From Monomorium pharaonis (taxonomy: Eukaryota > Arthropoda > Insecta > Hymenoptera > Formicidae): a stretch of 64,000 nt of DNA. The stretch lies in NCBI RefSeq assembly GCF_013373865.1, contig NC_050467.1, positions 20,296,996 to 20,360,995 on the forward strand, written 5' to 3'. The position numbers were made by a program, and so were the translations under genes. Under the pieces are notes generated by a model. That model was given only the letters and a program-made list of their open reading frames with translations. It was not told the origin of the DNA and made no database searches. Positions 1-13,028 of the stretch are shown piece by piece (position 1 is the first letter of the stretch; each line of letters begins with the position of its first letter).

Positions 1-1260
1 TAATTTCCCGCACTGGCAATCATACCGCGCGACGATAATTGGCACACGACCGACAATCGTCGTAATTTCGCGTTCCCGCTGCGCAAATTCTGACGTGTGA
101 CACGCGACGGATCGGCGCTCCTGGGAGGCACCTCATTCAATTAGCCACTCAGTTACTCGCATCACATCGCATTTACCCATCAGACTCCCGCCCGGTGAAC
201 TCTCTGACGACCCTCGCCGAATCTCCTCGTCTGCGCGCCGTGGGGGCCGCCACGAATTCGGGTCTCCCCGTGAATTCGTGATTTAAACTTTTCGCGAACG
301 ACGTGGCGAGGGGGGGGGGACTTTCTCACGTACAAGGAGGATCTCACGAAGCTGTCATGCAGCAAAACGGCTTTAGTTTGCGTGTCAGGACGCTAGCGGT
401 TTTGTCTCTTTGCCACGAGGCGAACGTCTGCGAAACTTCGTTAGTTTTCCTATCCGCGTGTCTCTTTCAGCGACGCTTTATCAAGTGCTCGTTAAATCAA
501 CGGGAGGAATTGCTTCCGCGACGGTGACTTGTCTCTGATTTGCAATAAAGAAAACAACACAGCATGCTTCGTACTAAACATAAAATATCTTCATAGACGA
601 ATCTTTTACAATTTATGGATTGTATAAAATTGCAACGTCTTTTTACTGACGTCTTTTTTGCTTTAAATTTAATCCAAAATATAAATTTATGAGGAGCAAT
701 TCTCAAACAAATACGGATGGATTAAATTTTGTATACTAAAAGTTATTTTCTTAATTGCAGCGTTTTCCAAGGAGGATGACAAACAGCAGCCTTTTTCCTA
801 GGGTCGAAGTAAATGATCGCCAACCTATCGGCGAAGGTGGCGGAAGTCGCGCCGCGGAACCGCAGAAGTTTCTACGAATCCGCGGCTGGTTGCAAACTTG
901 CCGAAGGGTCGAAACCGCCGGCGCCGTGAAATTACTCGACGGGTACCTCCCACGGGGCCGAACTTGTCCGCGACAATTTCAAACTTATTTTAACATTCAT
1001 ATAAGCCCCGTGCCCTCGCCGCGTATGCGAGCGCCCCTGAACCATCGTCTACGCATCCCTTTCGCTGCGTAACCCGAGAAGCGACCCATGTACGACGCTC
1101 CTTCCTTGATGTAAGGACGTGCAAGCATAAGGGTGGCTTGGGATTTACATAAGATTATGCGTAAGCCTCCGTACGCCTCGCGGTAAGGGGATCGACGAAA
1201 TGGTGTCGTAGTGAAACAACGCTCCGGGGTGCGTTCATCTCGCACTGATAATTATAATAA
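1..1260. other. CpG-rich patch, no assigned gene
   Basis: This stretch is clearly richer in G+C and CpG than the AT-rich DNA that follows it, which in insects often marks a promoter, first exon or conserved regulatory block. A 105-codon open frame lies on the + strand at 755-1072. It is preceded by a plausible splice acceptor (TTAATTGCAG just before 761), but I recognise no protein family in it. No confident gene can be called; the patch could be the 5' region of a gene lying mostly outside the window. Several short overlapping open frames on both strands look like chance products of the base composition. Confidence 0.35.
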
Positions 1261-2453
1261 AGCGGCGTTGTATATGACGTACGAGCGATAAACGTCGTTG
1301 TCGATTCCGGCATGGTAGAAGCAATCAGATGTGATTTAAGATTCTTTTATCGGGTTCGTAATGCGATTTGATTTCAAATCTTGTAAGAAGTTACGAAATA
1401 TTGAACACTCGGATAAGTGCGAGAGGAAAATTTAATTAAAAATTGTCTTTGTTTTTGCAATTTCATATTTATACATTAAATTGTTATTGTATTTAATTAT
1501 TTCTTATTTATTTATAAATATTTATAAATTTATAACTTGGTTCAGACATATATATGTTTTACATTCGTGTACTTGTGTAGATTTATTTAAATATATGAAA
1601 TAATTTTAGACTTATAATTTTAGATATATGAAATAATGTTCAAAGTAATAAAATGCAAAAATAATATTCGTTTAATGTTGTATGAAGTACAAGTTACATA
1701 TAATAAGTAAAATAATAAATAAATTTTTTCTGTACACTATCTTCTGTGCAAAAATTACTCTAATATAATACATGGAGATAAAAATCGATTTTAGATTTAC
1801 AAACTACTTTATATTTCAATGAGCCAACGGGATTTATTATATAACGTAGCCATCCTTTGCCTTGTGGCGTTGTTAAATCTTACCATCTACCCCGTGATAC
1901 GTTTTATATTCATAGTCTGTGCGAAAATTGCTCCTAGAGCACAATAAAGATTATACGAGCCATAAAGTAAATTCAGCCTACCCTGCCGATGTTTATTTAA
2001 GCGTGGGAGAAATGCTACGGGGCTTTTTTTAATTTTATCTCTATCTTTATTCTTACCCACTTTTTCCAGATGTATACTGCAGCTTATAAACGAGCTGAGA
2101 CAAACCGACCGTGGTTACTGTGGAACCGTCGTATCGACCGGGTGAGAGAATTCCTCTTCTAGACGTCGAGGGCACTGACTGAAATTCTGAATAAACCTGC
2201 ACTCTCATGAAAATGGCTAGAACTACACATTCACCGTGAACCACGGTTAACAAAGAAGGTTCCTTTCTATGGGAAGGCTGTTGGAAACAAGTGATGATCG
2301 CGATTTCGAATCGCGTCTGACATTTTTACAAAAATTGTTTATCAAAATTGTACATACATATTAAGTGTGATACGACATAAGAAAAATATTACACGTTATA
2401 TTTAATGTTTAATTCATTGAATAAAAAATTTTATTTTCTTTTTGCACAGAAAA
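1261..2453. other. AT-rich intergenic or 5' intronic DNA
   Basis: I see no convincing coding region or repeat here. Just before the GATD3 start codon, CTTTTTGCACAG ending at 2450 reads as a good splice acceptor. The gene may therefore have an untranslated first exon upstream, but that exon could not be placed. Confidence 0.4.
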
Positions 2454-4682
2454 ATGTGGCGACCACGAGCATCCCTTTTACAACGTGATACCTCCGTTTT
2501 TATATCTACGCTTTACAATAACCTTCACACGTCGCAAATTTTCGCAGGAAAAGCAAAAAGGAAAGAAGATAAAAGCTGTAAACCGGTATCTGTAGCCGTA
2601 GTAGGTACAAGAGTGATTCGCTTTTTATAGTATAAGTTTCTTCATACGAAACATTAAAATAAAAATATTTGGATAAAATTATAAGTAAAATTTTTGAAAA
2701 AATATTCGTTAAATTATCATTATGTATATCAACTTACGTAATTCATCTATTTAAATAATCGTGCATTTTAATACTTATTCTTGCGATATTGATTTATTTA
2801 GTTACGACATCTTATATGATAGTCTATTAATTTGAAAGTTTATTCCATATTCGTTTTGCGAAAATTATTTATAAGATAAAATTTATACTATTTAATATAA
2901 ACTAGTTTTTCAAACATGTATGATATTATTTCGTCAATTAAAATTATTTAACATCATAAACACACCTTTCTTTAGGGAGAAATGTATTCAGTATTAGATA
3001 ATCAGTGGTAGATAATCGTCGTAATTTCCATTTAATGTTTAGTTTAAGTTTAAAATATAATTGCTGGTTTGGGATTCATAAGTCAGTATCATTAAAAAAT
3101 TTTTTCTCATATGATTCTACATATTAGTTAAAAGTGATGTCGGTATTCTGTACTTTCGCGGCATGATGTAACGCAGTGTTTCATCGCAGTGCTTACTGCG
3201 GGAAGTGGTTAAAGTTTTCCTCTGTAAAAAAAATTCCTGCAAGAAAATGTACCGGTAGTCGTTATTCTGGAGCTATTAAATTTTTGTGATGATAATACAT
3301 CTTTATAGCGCGAATTCGAGAGGTGTGTTTATAATGTTATTTAGTATAGCTCGTCGCTTGCGTGAGCGAAAAGAGATATATATTTCTATGAATTTATGAC
3401 TTCTGATTTTTGTACATCTGCATTCAATTAAATAATCGCTGCACCTTAATTCTCAGCACTTTGTACTTGGCTGGTTGTTTATACATTTAGAGTTTTCCGG
3501 AATAATCACAAATTTAAACGCTGCTAATTTTGCTCAATTGTCATTTAAATATAGTAAATCTAAAAATATTTGAAAAATGACAATTTTAATTTTTTTGACA
3601 AATTTTTATTTAAATATAAGAAAATACGGTTACTAAATCTTTAATATTTTAATATTTAAATAGCTTTTGATAATACATTTTATTTTTTCTAGGTATTATG
3701 CGGATGTGGCCGACTTGATGGCACCGAAATTTCGGAAGCTATTTCAACAGCCATACATTTACGGCATAAAAAAATAATGCCGCTATTTTATGCTCCGGAC
3801 ATCGAGATTAATGGCCTAGTCAATCATCTTACCAAACAGATGGATACTACAAGTTCTAGAAATGCTCTCGTTGAAGGTGCTAGATTAGCAAGAGGATGCA
3901 TAAAACCTCTATGCGAGTGTGAAGTTTGCACGCATGGCGCCCTAATTATACCTGGAGGATTTGGCGCTGCACGCACTTTGTACGTGTTGATATGATAATT
4001 GGAGTAGAAGTAGATAGTAAAATAGAAAAAGTAAAATATTAAGATTAATAAAAAATAATATACGTAGTGAGTAAAAAATAATATATGTGTATATCCATAT
4101 AAAATTAAAAAAATATTGTTTTGCCTTATTAAAATATCACAGATGTTAACATCATGTACACATATCATAGATTTCAACATACAATAATAATTTAAGCAAA
4201 TCTCTGATTACCTCTTAACTTCTGTCAAATAGGAGTGATTTTGCCCAAAAAGGTACCGATTGCACCGTTTTACCCGAGTTAGAGAAGCTCATCATCGACT
4301 TTTACTGTGAGAAGAAACCGATCGGCACTATGTGCATAGCTAGTGCGCTTGTTGCAAAAGTGTTGAAGGGTGTGAAAGTTACGCTTGGCAAAGAATGTGA
4401 GTTAGATAGTTTGTCTCTATCTTTATTAATACCTTTCAGTTTGTAACATTAAAAAATTATTTCTTAGCACCCAAAAACGACTGGCCATACGCTGAAGCTA
4501 TCAAACAGGTCAAGGCTATGGGCGCTAAGATAGAAATGAAAGATGTTAAAGGAGTAACCTTAGACAAGAACTACGGCGTTCTCAGCACACCGGCCTGGCT
4601 GTACGAACCAGCTACTTATTCAGATGTTTACGATGGTATTGGTAAACTTGTCACAATGTTAAACAAATGTATCAGTAGGTAA
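2454..4682 (+). CDS. GATD3 / ES1 homologue, mitochondrial (4 coding exons)
   Basis: Predicted DJ-1/PfpI-superfamily protein of the ES1 (GATD3) type, a class I glutamine amidotransferase-like mitochondrial protein. Coding exons: 2454-2600, 3693-3979, 4233-4396 and 4468-4682, giving 813 nt and 270 aa, close to the usual length of animal ES1 proteins. All introns are GT-AG with consistent phases (0, 2, 1): donors GTAGGT, GTACGT and GTGAGT; acceptors TTTCTAG, CAAATAG and TTCTTAG. The first ~40 residues are basic and Ser/Thr-rich with almost no acid (start MWRPRASLLQR), as in a mitochondrial presequence. Family landmarks in order: VAVVLCGCGRLDGTEI, FYAPDIE, RNALVEGARLARG, LIIPGGFGAAR, KKPIGTMCIASALVAKVL (the Cys lies in the nucleophile-elbow position), KNDWPYAEAIK, STPAWLYEPATY and DGIGKLVTML. 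The ATG at 2454 is chosen because a splice acceptor ends four bases before it and it opens the targeting peptide. The biochemical role of ES1 proteins is not well settled. The gene looks intact. Confidence 0.93.
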
Positions 4683-5259
4683 TACGTATACAAATGTCTC
4701 TAAAAATCATACTATGTGATACCAAATTACACTTTAATAATTTAATCTATCATTTGTATGTACTTTGCATTTATTTATATATACAGGCAATAATTTTTTG
4801 TTATATCAATCTATATATTATTTTTATAATTCAAATATATTTTTATTCTATGTAAATTATTCTTAAAGTATTAAAATTGTTATCTACCATAAATGCGCAT
4901 TTTTCATAGAATTAAGAATTCATAAATACGATTAAATGTCTCGAAATACGATTATTTTAATTATATTCTTAAACGTATTCTTAAACAAGAATTTTAGAAA
5001 ATTAGTTTACTTTTCCTAACATTTATTATCTCATTTATAAATAAAACATTTTACTTATAAACGAGATAACTGTTGGAATCAATAATTTAACCATGCAAAA
5101 TATTCATATAAGATCATACAATTATTCAATCTAAATGCTATAAAAAAAGTACAATATATGAATTTAATAATTTGCATTAATTAAAGTCGAAAATCGTACA
5201 AAAATATCGAGGTTAACAGTTTTCGAGTCACGAGCAAGCAAAGATAGCAAAAAGAAAAT
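4683..5259. other. 3' flank of GATD3, AT-rich
   Basis: Very AT-rich DNA without a coding signal. An AATAAA at 5040-5045 could serve as a polyadenylation signal for the gene upstream, though in DNA this AT-rich it could equally be chance. Confidence 0.35.
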
Positions 5260-6716
5260 TAGCACTTACCCACTCACACATACACACAGTGAGTTGAGTT
5301 ACACAGAGTCGACGCAGGAAGCCAAACATCGCTAACCTGCCGAGCGCGGAACGGAATATTGGTGCGTATATTTTTTAACGCACTGAAATTGGCCGCGCGG
5401 TACGCGCCGTTCGGCACTAACCTTGACCTTCGCGCCTGCCGCGTCGCGTGCCGTATATACGTACGCGCTCGGCCGCCCGCGTTATCATTCGCGCGGCGAG
5501 ACTCGCCACGGATGGCTCGCCGTGGGACGACGCGCTCTACGACGTCGTCGTAATGTTCTCTCACGGGGGCGACGATACGAAATGATAGGGAAGGAGCACA
5601 CGAGCGTACCGAGCGAATAATTAGCAATAGCCTGACCGCGCGATTAATTAATAACATGGACTCTTCCCATTAAATGGACTCTTCTCATTAGATAGACTCG
5701 CCCGGTAAGACGACGGCAGCGATTAACCAATCGTTCGTCTTCACGAAAAAAAAGCGATAAGCTGATTGGTCCACTACGTCATCTATTGCCGCGCGCAATG
5801 CATCGCTACATTCGGGGGCCACACGGCTCATTGTCGGGACGATTCGCGAGCGTGTCGGAAGTGCCGGTGGTGCTTTCTCGAAATAAAAGGCAGGTGATGC
5901 CGATTTCGCCGGAGATCGAAGGGGCGAACGTAGGCGAGGCGTGTAGCGATTCTCGTCTTTGTCGAGAATCTAAGTTAACTTCGCTCGAATGGCTTTACCG
6001 GCTTCGTAATGCGACTTCGCTTTCTTTCCCTCTCGTGCCTTTCCCCCCCTCGCCAACGGTGTGTAGAGTACCGGTCGCGAGTGACGAGGAAGAACGAGGT
6101 GATATCGTTAATAATACGTTTACGACTTCTTCGAGATCGGGGGCGTTCTAGATGCATTGCACGTACGACGTGAAACTTGGATCGCACGTCCTCGAACGGT
6201 CCATCGTGTCTTGATCAGTGGTGGTCTAAATGGCGCTAATTGTACGGAGTGAAGTTGCCGGTAGTGACGCTGCACTTTCGTACTTGTCGACCATTACGGA
6301 AATGGTACTGTGTCGATTACCCGGATCGGTAGCTTCGTGTGGTCAGTTACAATCGTAATTGACCTTGTGCATTTCGTACGTCGGAATCACCTGCCATCGT
6401 TCGCGTCTCGTCTCGTCCCGAAACGTGTGTCGGTGTATGTGTGCGTGTGTGTCGCGTGCGAAGCGTGCGTTACTTCGTTTTTTCGTCTCTTCTCGTATTG
6501 TTCACTTCGTTGTGATTTCAGTACGTCGTCAATACCGGGAGTGACGCCAAGTGACGCGCGATCGTCTTGCAATTAGCGCGAGTGTCAATCATGTGCGGCA
6601 ACGCGTCCGTGGAGAAGAGGTTAAGTATTTCCGCGAGTGTAAGGTGACGAAGATGTCGAGGAGATCCGAGAGGAGGCCTGGGGAAAGGCATCGGGCGACA
6701 GCAGAGCAACCCTGAG
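5260..6716 (+). promoter_or_regulatory. CpG-rich promoter-like block with 5' non-coding exon
   Basis: An abrupt rise in G+C and CpG begins near 5260 and ends at an excellent splice donor, CCTGAG|GTGAGT (intron starts at 6717). After the donor the sequence returns to AT-rich. Near the donor the frames beginning at ATGTGCGGC (6591) and ATGTCGAGG (6652) both stop before the splice site, so the exon is probably 5' UTR or part of a non-coding RNA. Several unrelated open frames overlap on both strands (for example 5786-6151 + and 5975-6187 -), which is typical of CpG-rich DNA. The transcription start cannot be fixed by eye. The block could also belong to two divergent promoters. Confidence 0.5.
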
Positions 6717-6988
6717 GTGAGTATCTCGCTTTTATTTTATTCGTTACTTTTAGAGAGAAAAATCCTTAATTTCTATTTATTCCGATCGCTCGTTCGACGA
6801 TTTACGTAAAAAGTATTAGATTCGTCAGATTATTTGAGGAATTAAACTTGATTTTTTTCCGAGAAATACGTCACTTTTTTATGAAATGTTTTCTCGAAAA
6901 ATAAGTAAACTCAATTCGCGCAACAATTATTTTTAAAATTTTTGTTATTTTGACGTAAATTTAATTTGGATTTTTATTCGTATTTCAG

Positions 6989-7027
6989 GCCAATGTAGTT
7001 GAAACTCTGCTGTTGCGCATCGTATCG
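6989..7027 (+). other. small probable exon (39 nt)
   Basis: Thirty-nine nucleotides are bracketed by a good acceptor (TTCGTATTTCAG ending at 6988) and a good donor (ATCG|GTGAGTC, intron from 7028). It lies 272 nt after the donor at 6717 and is open in one frame for exactly 13 codons. Together with the block before it, it looks like part of a 5' leader of a + strand gene. The next exon was not found before the satellite array, so the transcript may run through or past the array, or end before it. Confidence 0.45.
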
Positions 7028-7383
7028 GTGAGTCACAAATTGCTGTTTTAATTTTGGCTATCTCTAAAGTTAATTAAATATATTCATGTACATACATACC
7101 ATTGTTTCTTACCGATCTTACGCTTTTTGCTACATAGATATTGTGGTGATGTATCTATTTTTGGTATATTCACATCATTGTTGGTCTTCTCCCCCACCAC
7201 AAACAATGTTTTATTTCCATCTTATCTAACCTCGTTATTGTTATCATTTACTTGATGAACAATTGCACTCACTTCCGATGTAGTCGACATTGAAAAAATA
7301 TTATAGCCGTAGTTGTAGTCGTTATTTCCACTGCTATTTAATGACTAATTCGCACGAGCGTTGTCAGAGGAAAGCTGAGTGTA

Positions 7384-7695
7384 GGGTTGTCATTTGTTCT
7401 CTTTTTCCCGGACACTGTCCTCTTTTTTTAAGGTATTCGGAGACGTCCGGGGGAATTTTTGAAAGCGTTAAAAATTTGTCCGGGAGAATTATGTGCGTCT
7501 GGGGTTTTAAATATTTTATTTCCTTTACCGTGTTTTTTCCATGGCATCACTTATTGAGCGGCTGAGTAACAATTAAATATAATAAAATTAAAATACTTAA
7601 TAGACTTACAAAAGTACACCCTTGAGGCGAAGACAAGAGTTTTCATTGGAAAAAATAAACCGTTAGTGAAAGTGGTGTGTCTCCTTCATCTTTCG
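7384..7695 (+). repeat. dispersed repeat, copy 1
   Basis: About 310 bp matching 45337-45670 in the same orientation. The two copies share the blocks CTCTTTTT..GGACA..GTGTCCTC, AAATTTGTCCGGG, GAGCGGCTGAGTAACAA and AAAATACTTAATAGACTTAC. The CCGGGG-type blocks are also common to both, and identity looks high by eye. On the minus strand the conserved block reads through as a short peptide with a KRGQCPG-like motif, so a decayed fragment of a transposon coding region is possible. I cannot assign a superfamily. The + strand open frame at 7290-7565 lies over this repeat and is not taken as a gene. Confidence 0.7.
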
Positions 7696-7959
7696 GATCT
7701 AATAGTGCTTTTTGTCGAAAATTATAAGTTATGTCTCAATTTTTTAATACGTAAGTCTATGTTCTCGACTTTTTTTAGCCATCGAAAGGCTGTTTACACT
7801 TCGTCTTCCTTTATTAAATATAATTTGACAAATTAGTTTACCAATATTCTATTAAAAATGTTTCAATAATTAATTATTATTTAAATCAGAAAATTTAAAT
7901 ACTTTTAGATGTACTCGTATTAGGCATATTTTTATTATTGTCCGTAGAATCTAAATATC

Positions 7960-8490
7960 TGTTATAGTTGCACCGAACCTCCTCAACATAAATTTAAGGT
8001 TTTTCACTTTATCAATTAATTTTACTCTTATATTTTTTTTATTTGGACCATTTACAAATGACTTGTACGCATATGTAATTTATAATATATTTTTCAAAAT
8101 AAACATTACTTTATTACTCGTATTAATTTTAATTATTAAATTTTAAAACTAAATAAAGAAATTTTATCTCAATCTCAGTTGAAAATAATTTTTAATAATT
8201 CATATTTTTTTAATTAATATTTTTTTTAGATACGATGTGAAACTCTTTAAAAGCAGGGCTACAAAAATGTTATAAAGATAAAGATAAGATCGTCTATCCG
8301 GTTTGCAACAAATGTTACTGTTGCATAATATTTTTTCAGTGAAATTAATATTTCCAGCTTATTATGAAATACGCGCCACTTTTTTTGAGTCTTGAAACAC
8401 AGTTACTAGCTAGATATTGGCACTCAGAAGCATCTATAAGATTTCTTCTTTTTCCTAAATTATTGGAAATAATTATTGTGAAAACTAATA
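7960..8490 (-). mobile_element. decayed flank of the TNP2-like transposon family
   Basis: This stretch resembles 41270-41560 in the same orientation. Shared pieces in order: CTCAACATAA near 7990; the run around TTAATTTTAATTATTA near 8120; AGATACGATGTGAAACTCTT (8229-8248) against AGATACGATTTGAAACTCTT (41434-41453); GGGCTACAAAAAT; and AAATTATTGGAAATAATT followed by a GCGAAAACTAATA-like block. The present copy has about 160 extra bases (about 8270-8435) relative to the 41-kb copy. It leads straight into the first hairpin monomers of the big array, exactly as the 41-kb copy leads into its few hairpin monomers. Only non-coding or N-terminal transposase sequence would be represented. Confidence 0.6.
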
Positions 8491-8700
8491 TCTGAATCAT
8501 GATTGGCCCATCCTAATTGAGATATTATTTTTCGCAAAATCTATATATAAATTGTTGCGAAAATAATACATACCTTAGCCAGGACTGACCACCCTGGCTG
8601 AGATATTATTTTTTGCAAAAACTATATATAAATTTTTGCGAAAATAATACATACCTTAGCCAGGATTGACCACCCGGCTGAGATATTATTTTTCGCAAAA

Positions 8701-8836
8701 GCTATATATTAATTATTATATTATCTCGTCAATGTACATGCGCTTTCTAATTAGTAAGAGCATTTTTTAGTTGGTACAAATTATTTATGAATTAGGGACA
8801 ATCGGCACACAGTCGCGAGACACGATAGATATTGGA
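8701..8836 (+). repeat. array spacer, copy 1
   Basis: A non-monomer insert beginning GCTATATATTAATTATTATA and ending GACACGATAGATATTGG. It replaces the middle of one monomer. It contains the diagnostic pieces TTATCTCGTCAATGTACATG, TTAGTTGGTACAAATTATTT and GGACAATCGGCACACAGTCG. Confidence 0.9.
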
Positions 8837-11490
8837 AAAATAATACATACCTTAGCCAGGACTGACCACCCTGGCTGAGATATTATTTTTTGCAAAAACT
8901 ATATATGAATTATTGCGAAAGTAATACATATCTTAGCCAGGACTGACCACCCTGGCTGGGATATTATTTTTCTGAAAAGCTGTATATAAATTATTGGAAA
9001 AATAATACATACCTTAGCCAGGACTGACCACCCTGGCTGAGATATTATTTTTTGCAAAAACTATATATGAATTATTGCGAAAGTAATACATACCTTAGCC
9101 AGGATCGACCACCCTGGCTGAGATATTATTTTTTGCAAAAACTATATATGAATTATTGCGAAAGTAATACGTACCTTAGCCAGGACTGACCACCCTGGCT
9201 GGGATATTATTTCTTCGCAAAAGCCATATATAAATTATTGCAAAAATAATACATACCTTAGCCAGGACTGACCACCTTGGCTGGGATATTATTTTTCGCA
9301 AAAGCTGTATATAAATCATTGGAAAAATAATACATACCTTAGCCAGGACTGACCACCCTGGCTGAGATATTATTTTTTGCAAAAACTATATATGAATTAT
9401 TGCGAAAGTAATACATATCTTAGCCAGGACTGACCACCCTGGCTGGGATATTATTTTTCTGAAAAGCTGTATATAAATTATTGGAAAAATAATACATACC
9501 TTAGCCAGGACTGACCACCCTGGCTGAGATATTATTTTTTGCAAAAACTATATATGAATTATTGCGAAAGTAATACATACCTTAGCCAGGATCGACCACC
9601 CTGGCTGAGATATTATTTTTTGCAAAAACTATATATGAATTATTGCGAAAGTAATACATACCTTAGCCAGGACTGACCACCCTGGCTGGGATATTATTTT
9701 TCGCAAAAGCCATATATAAATTATTGCAAAAATAATACATATCTTAGTCAGGACTGACCACCCTGGCTGAGATATTATTTTTTGCAAAAACTATATATGA
9801 ATTATTGCGAAAGTAATACATATCTTAGCCAGGACTGACCACCCTGGCTGAGATATTATTTTTTGCAAAAACTATATATGAATTATTGCGAAAGTAATAC
9901 ATACCTTAGCCAGGACTGACCACCCTGGCTGAGATATTATTTTTTGCAAAAACTATATATGAATTATTGTGAAAGTAATACATATCTTAGCCAGGACTGA
10001 CCACCCTGGCTGAGATATTATTTTTTGCAAAAACTATATATGAATTATTGCGAAAGTAATACATACCTTAGCCAGGACTGACCACCCTGGCTGGGATATT
10101 ATTTTTCGCAAAAGCCATGTATAAATTATTGCAAAAATAATACATATCTTAGTCAGGACTGACCACCCTGGCTGAGATATTATTTTTTGCAAAAACTATA
10201 TATGAATTATTGCGAAAGTAATACATATCTTAGCCAGGACTGACCACCCTGGCTGGGATATTATTTTTCGCAAAAGCCATATATAAATTATTGCAAAAAT
10301 AATACATACCTTAGCCAGGACTGACCACCCTGGCTGAGATATTATTTTTTGCAAAAACTATATATGAATTATTGCGAAAGTAATACATATCTTAGCCAGG
10401 ACTGACCACCCTGGCTGGGATATTATTTTTTGCAAAAGCCATATATAAATTATTGCAAGAATAATACATACCTTAGTCAGGACTGACCACCCTGGCTGAG
10501 ATGTTATTTTTTGCAAAAATTATATATGAATTATTGCGAAAGTAATACATACCTTAGTCAGGACTGACCACCCTGGCTGGGATATTATTTTTTGCAAAAG
10601 CCATATAAAAATTATTGCAAAAATAATACATACCTTAGTCAGGACTGACCACCCTGGCTGAGATATTATTTTTTGCAAAAACTATATATGAATTATTGCG
10701 AAAGTAATACATATCTTAGCCAGGACTGACCACCCTGGCTGGGATATTATTTTTTGCAAAAGCCATATATAAATTATTGCAAGAATAATACATACCTTAG
10801 TCAGGACTGACCACCCTGGCTGAGATGTTATTTTTTGCAAAAATTATATATGAATTATTGCGAAAGTAATACATACCTTAGCCAGGACTGACCATCCTGG
10901 CTGGGATATTATTTTTCGCAAAAGCTGTATATAAATTATTGGAAAAATAATACATACCTTAGCCAGGACTGACCACCCTGGCTGAGATATTATTTTTTGC
11001 AAAAACTATATATGAATTATTGCGAAAGTAATACATATCTTAGCCAGGACTGACCACCCTGGCTGGGATATTATTTTTCGCAAAAGCCATATATAAATTA
11101 TTGCAAAAATAATACATACCTTAGCCAGGACTGACCACCCTGGCTGGGATATTATTTTTTGCAAAAGCCATATATAAATTATTGCAAAAATAATACATAC
11201 CTTAGTCAGGACTGACCACCCTGGCTGGGATATTATTTTTTGCAAAAGCCATATAAAAATTATTGCAAAAATAATACATACCTTAGTCAGGACTGACCAC
11301 CCTGGTTGAGATATTATTTTTTGCAAAAACTATATATGAATTATTGCGAAAGTAATACATATCTTAGCCAGGACTGACCACCCTGGCTGGGATATTATTT
11401 TTTGCAAAAGCCATATATAAATTATTGCAAGAATAATACATACCTTAGTCAGGACTGACCACCCTGGCTGAGATATTATTTTTCGCAAAA

Positions 11491-11626
11491 GCTATATATT
11501 AATTATTATATTATCTCGTCAATGTACATGCGCTTTCTAATTAGTAAGAGCATTTTTTAGTTGGTACAAATTATTTATGAATTAGGGACAATCGGCACAC
11601 AGTCGCGAGACACGATAGATATTGGA
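11491..11626 (+). repeat. array spacer, copy 2
   Basis: Matches the spacer at 8701-8836 along its whole length by eye. It starts 2790 bp after that copy. Confidence 0.9.
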
Positions 11627-12185
11627 AAAATAATACATACCTTAGCCAGGACTGACCACCCTGGCTGAGATATTATTTTTTGCAAAAACTATATATGAAT
11701 TATTGCGAAAGTAATACATACCTTAGCCAGGACTGACCACCCTGGCTGGGATATTATTTTTCGCAAAAGCCATGTATAAATTATTGCAAAAATAATACAT
11801 ATCTTAGTCAGGACTGACCACCCTGGCTGAGATATTATTTTTTGCAAAAACTATATATGAATTATTGCGAAAGTAATACATATCTTAGCCAGGACTGACC
11901 ACCCTGGCTGGGATATTATTTTTCGCAAAAGCCATATATAAATTATTGCAAAAATAATACATACCTTAGCCAGGACTGACCACCCTGGCTGAGATATTAT
12001 TTTTTGCAAAAACTATATATGAATTATTGCGAAAGTAATACATATCTTAGCCAGGACTGACCACCCTGGCTGGGATATTATTTTTTGCAAAAGCCATATA
12101 TAAATTATTGCAAGAATAATACATACCTTAGTCAGGACTGACCACCCTGGCTGAGATGTTATTTTTTGCAAAAATTATATATGAA

Positions 12186-12240
12186 TTATTTAATTAAGTC
12201 AATAATACTTACCTTTTTGAAATGAGATGTTATTATTTTG
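12186..12240. repeat. irregular monomer junction
   Basis: One monomer is interrupted by TTAATTAAGTCAATAATACT and TACCTTTTTGAAATGAG before the array resumes with GATGTTATTATTTTGC. It lacks the usual hairpin and is not seen elsewhere in the array, so it is a private rearrangement. Confidence 0.7.
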
Positions 12241-12892
12241 CAAAAATTATATATGAATTATTGCGAAAGTAATACATACCTTAGCCAGGACTGACCATCC
12301 TGGCTGAGATATTATTTTTTGCAAAAACTATATATGAATTATTGCGAAAGTAATACATACCTTAGCCAGGACTGACCACCCTGGCTGGGATATTATTTTT
12401 TGCAAAAGCTATATATAAATTATTGCAAAAATAATACATACCTTAGCCAGGACTGACCACCCTGGCTGGGATATTATTTTTTGCAAAAGCCATATATAAA
12501 TTATTGCAAAAATAATACATACCTTAGCCAGGACTGACCACCCTGGCTGGGATATTATTTTTTGCAAAAGCCATATATAAATTATTGCAAAAATAATACA
12601 TACCTTAGTCAGGACTGACCACCCTGGCTGGGATATTATTTTTTGCAAAGCCATATAAAAATTATTGCAAAAATAATACATACCTTAGTCAGGACTGACC
12701 ACCCTGGTTGAGATATTATTTTTTGCAAAAACTATATATGAATTATTGCGAAAGTAATACATATCTTAGCCAGGACTGACCACCCTGGCTGGGATATTAT
12801 TTTTTGCAAAAGCCATATATAAATTATTGCAAGAATAATACATACCTTAGTCAGGACTGACCACCCTGGCTGAGATATTATTTTTCGCAAAA

Positions 12893-13028
12893 GCTATATA
12901 TTAATTATTATATTATCTCGTCAATGTACATGCGCTTTCTAATTAGTAAGAGCATTTTTTAGTTGGTACAAATTATTTATGAATTAGGGACAATCGGCAC
13001 ACAGTCGCGAGACACGATAGATATTGGA
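12893..13028 (+). repeat. array spacer, copy 3
   Basis: Full-length spacer, matching copies 1 and 2 by eye. Confidence 0.9.

Noticed and set aside
3824..4180. 118-codon minus-strand frame
   Set aside because: It overlaps exon 2 and intron 2 of the GATD3 gene on the other strand and has the composition of AT-rich intron.
11006..11326. Gene encoding a 106-residue hydrophobic repeat protein (also at 17909, 20409, 23317, 26346, 29136 and 31520)
   Set aside because: The frame is open only because the 81-bp monomer is a multiple of three; it starts and ends wherever monomer variants create or remove stops.
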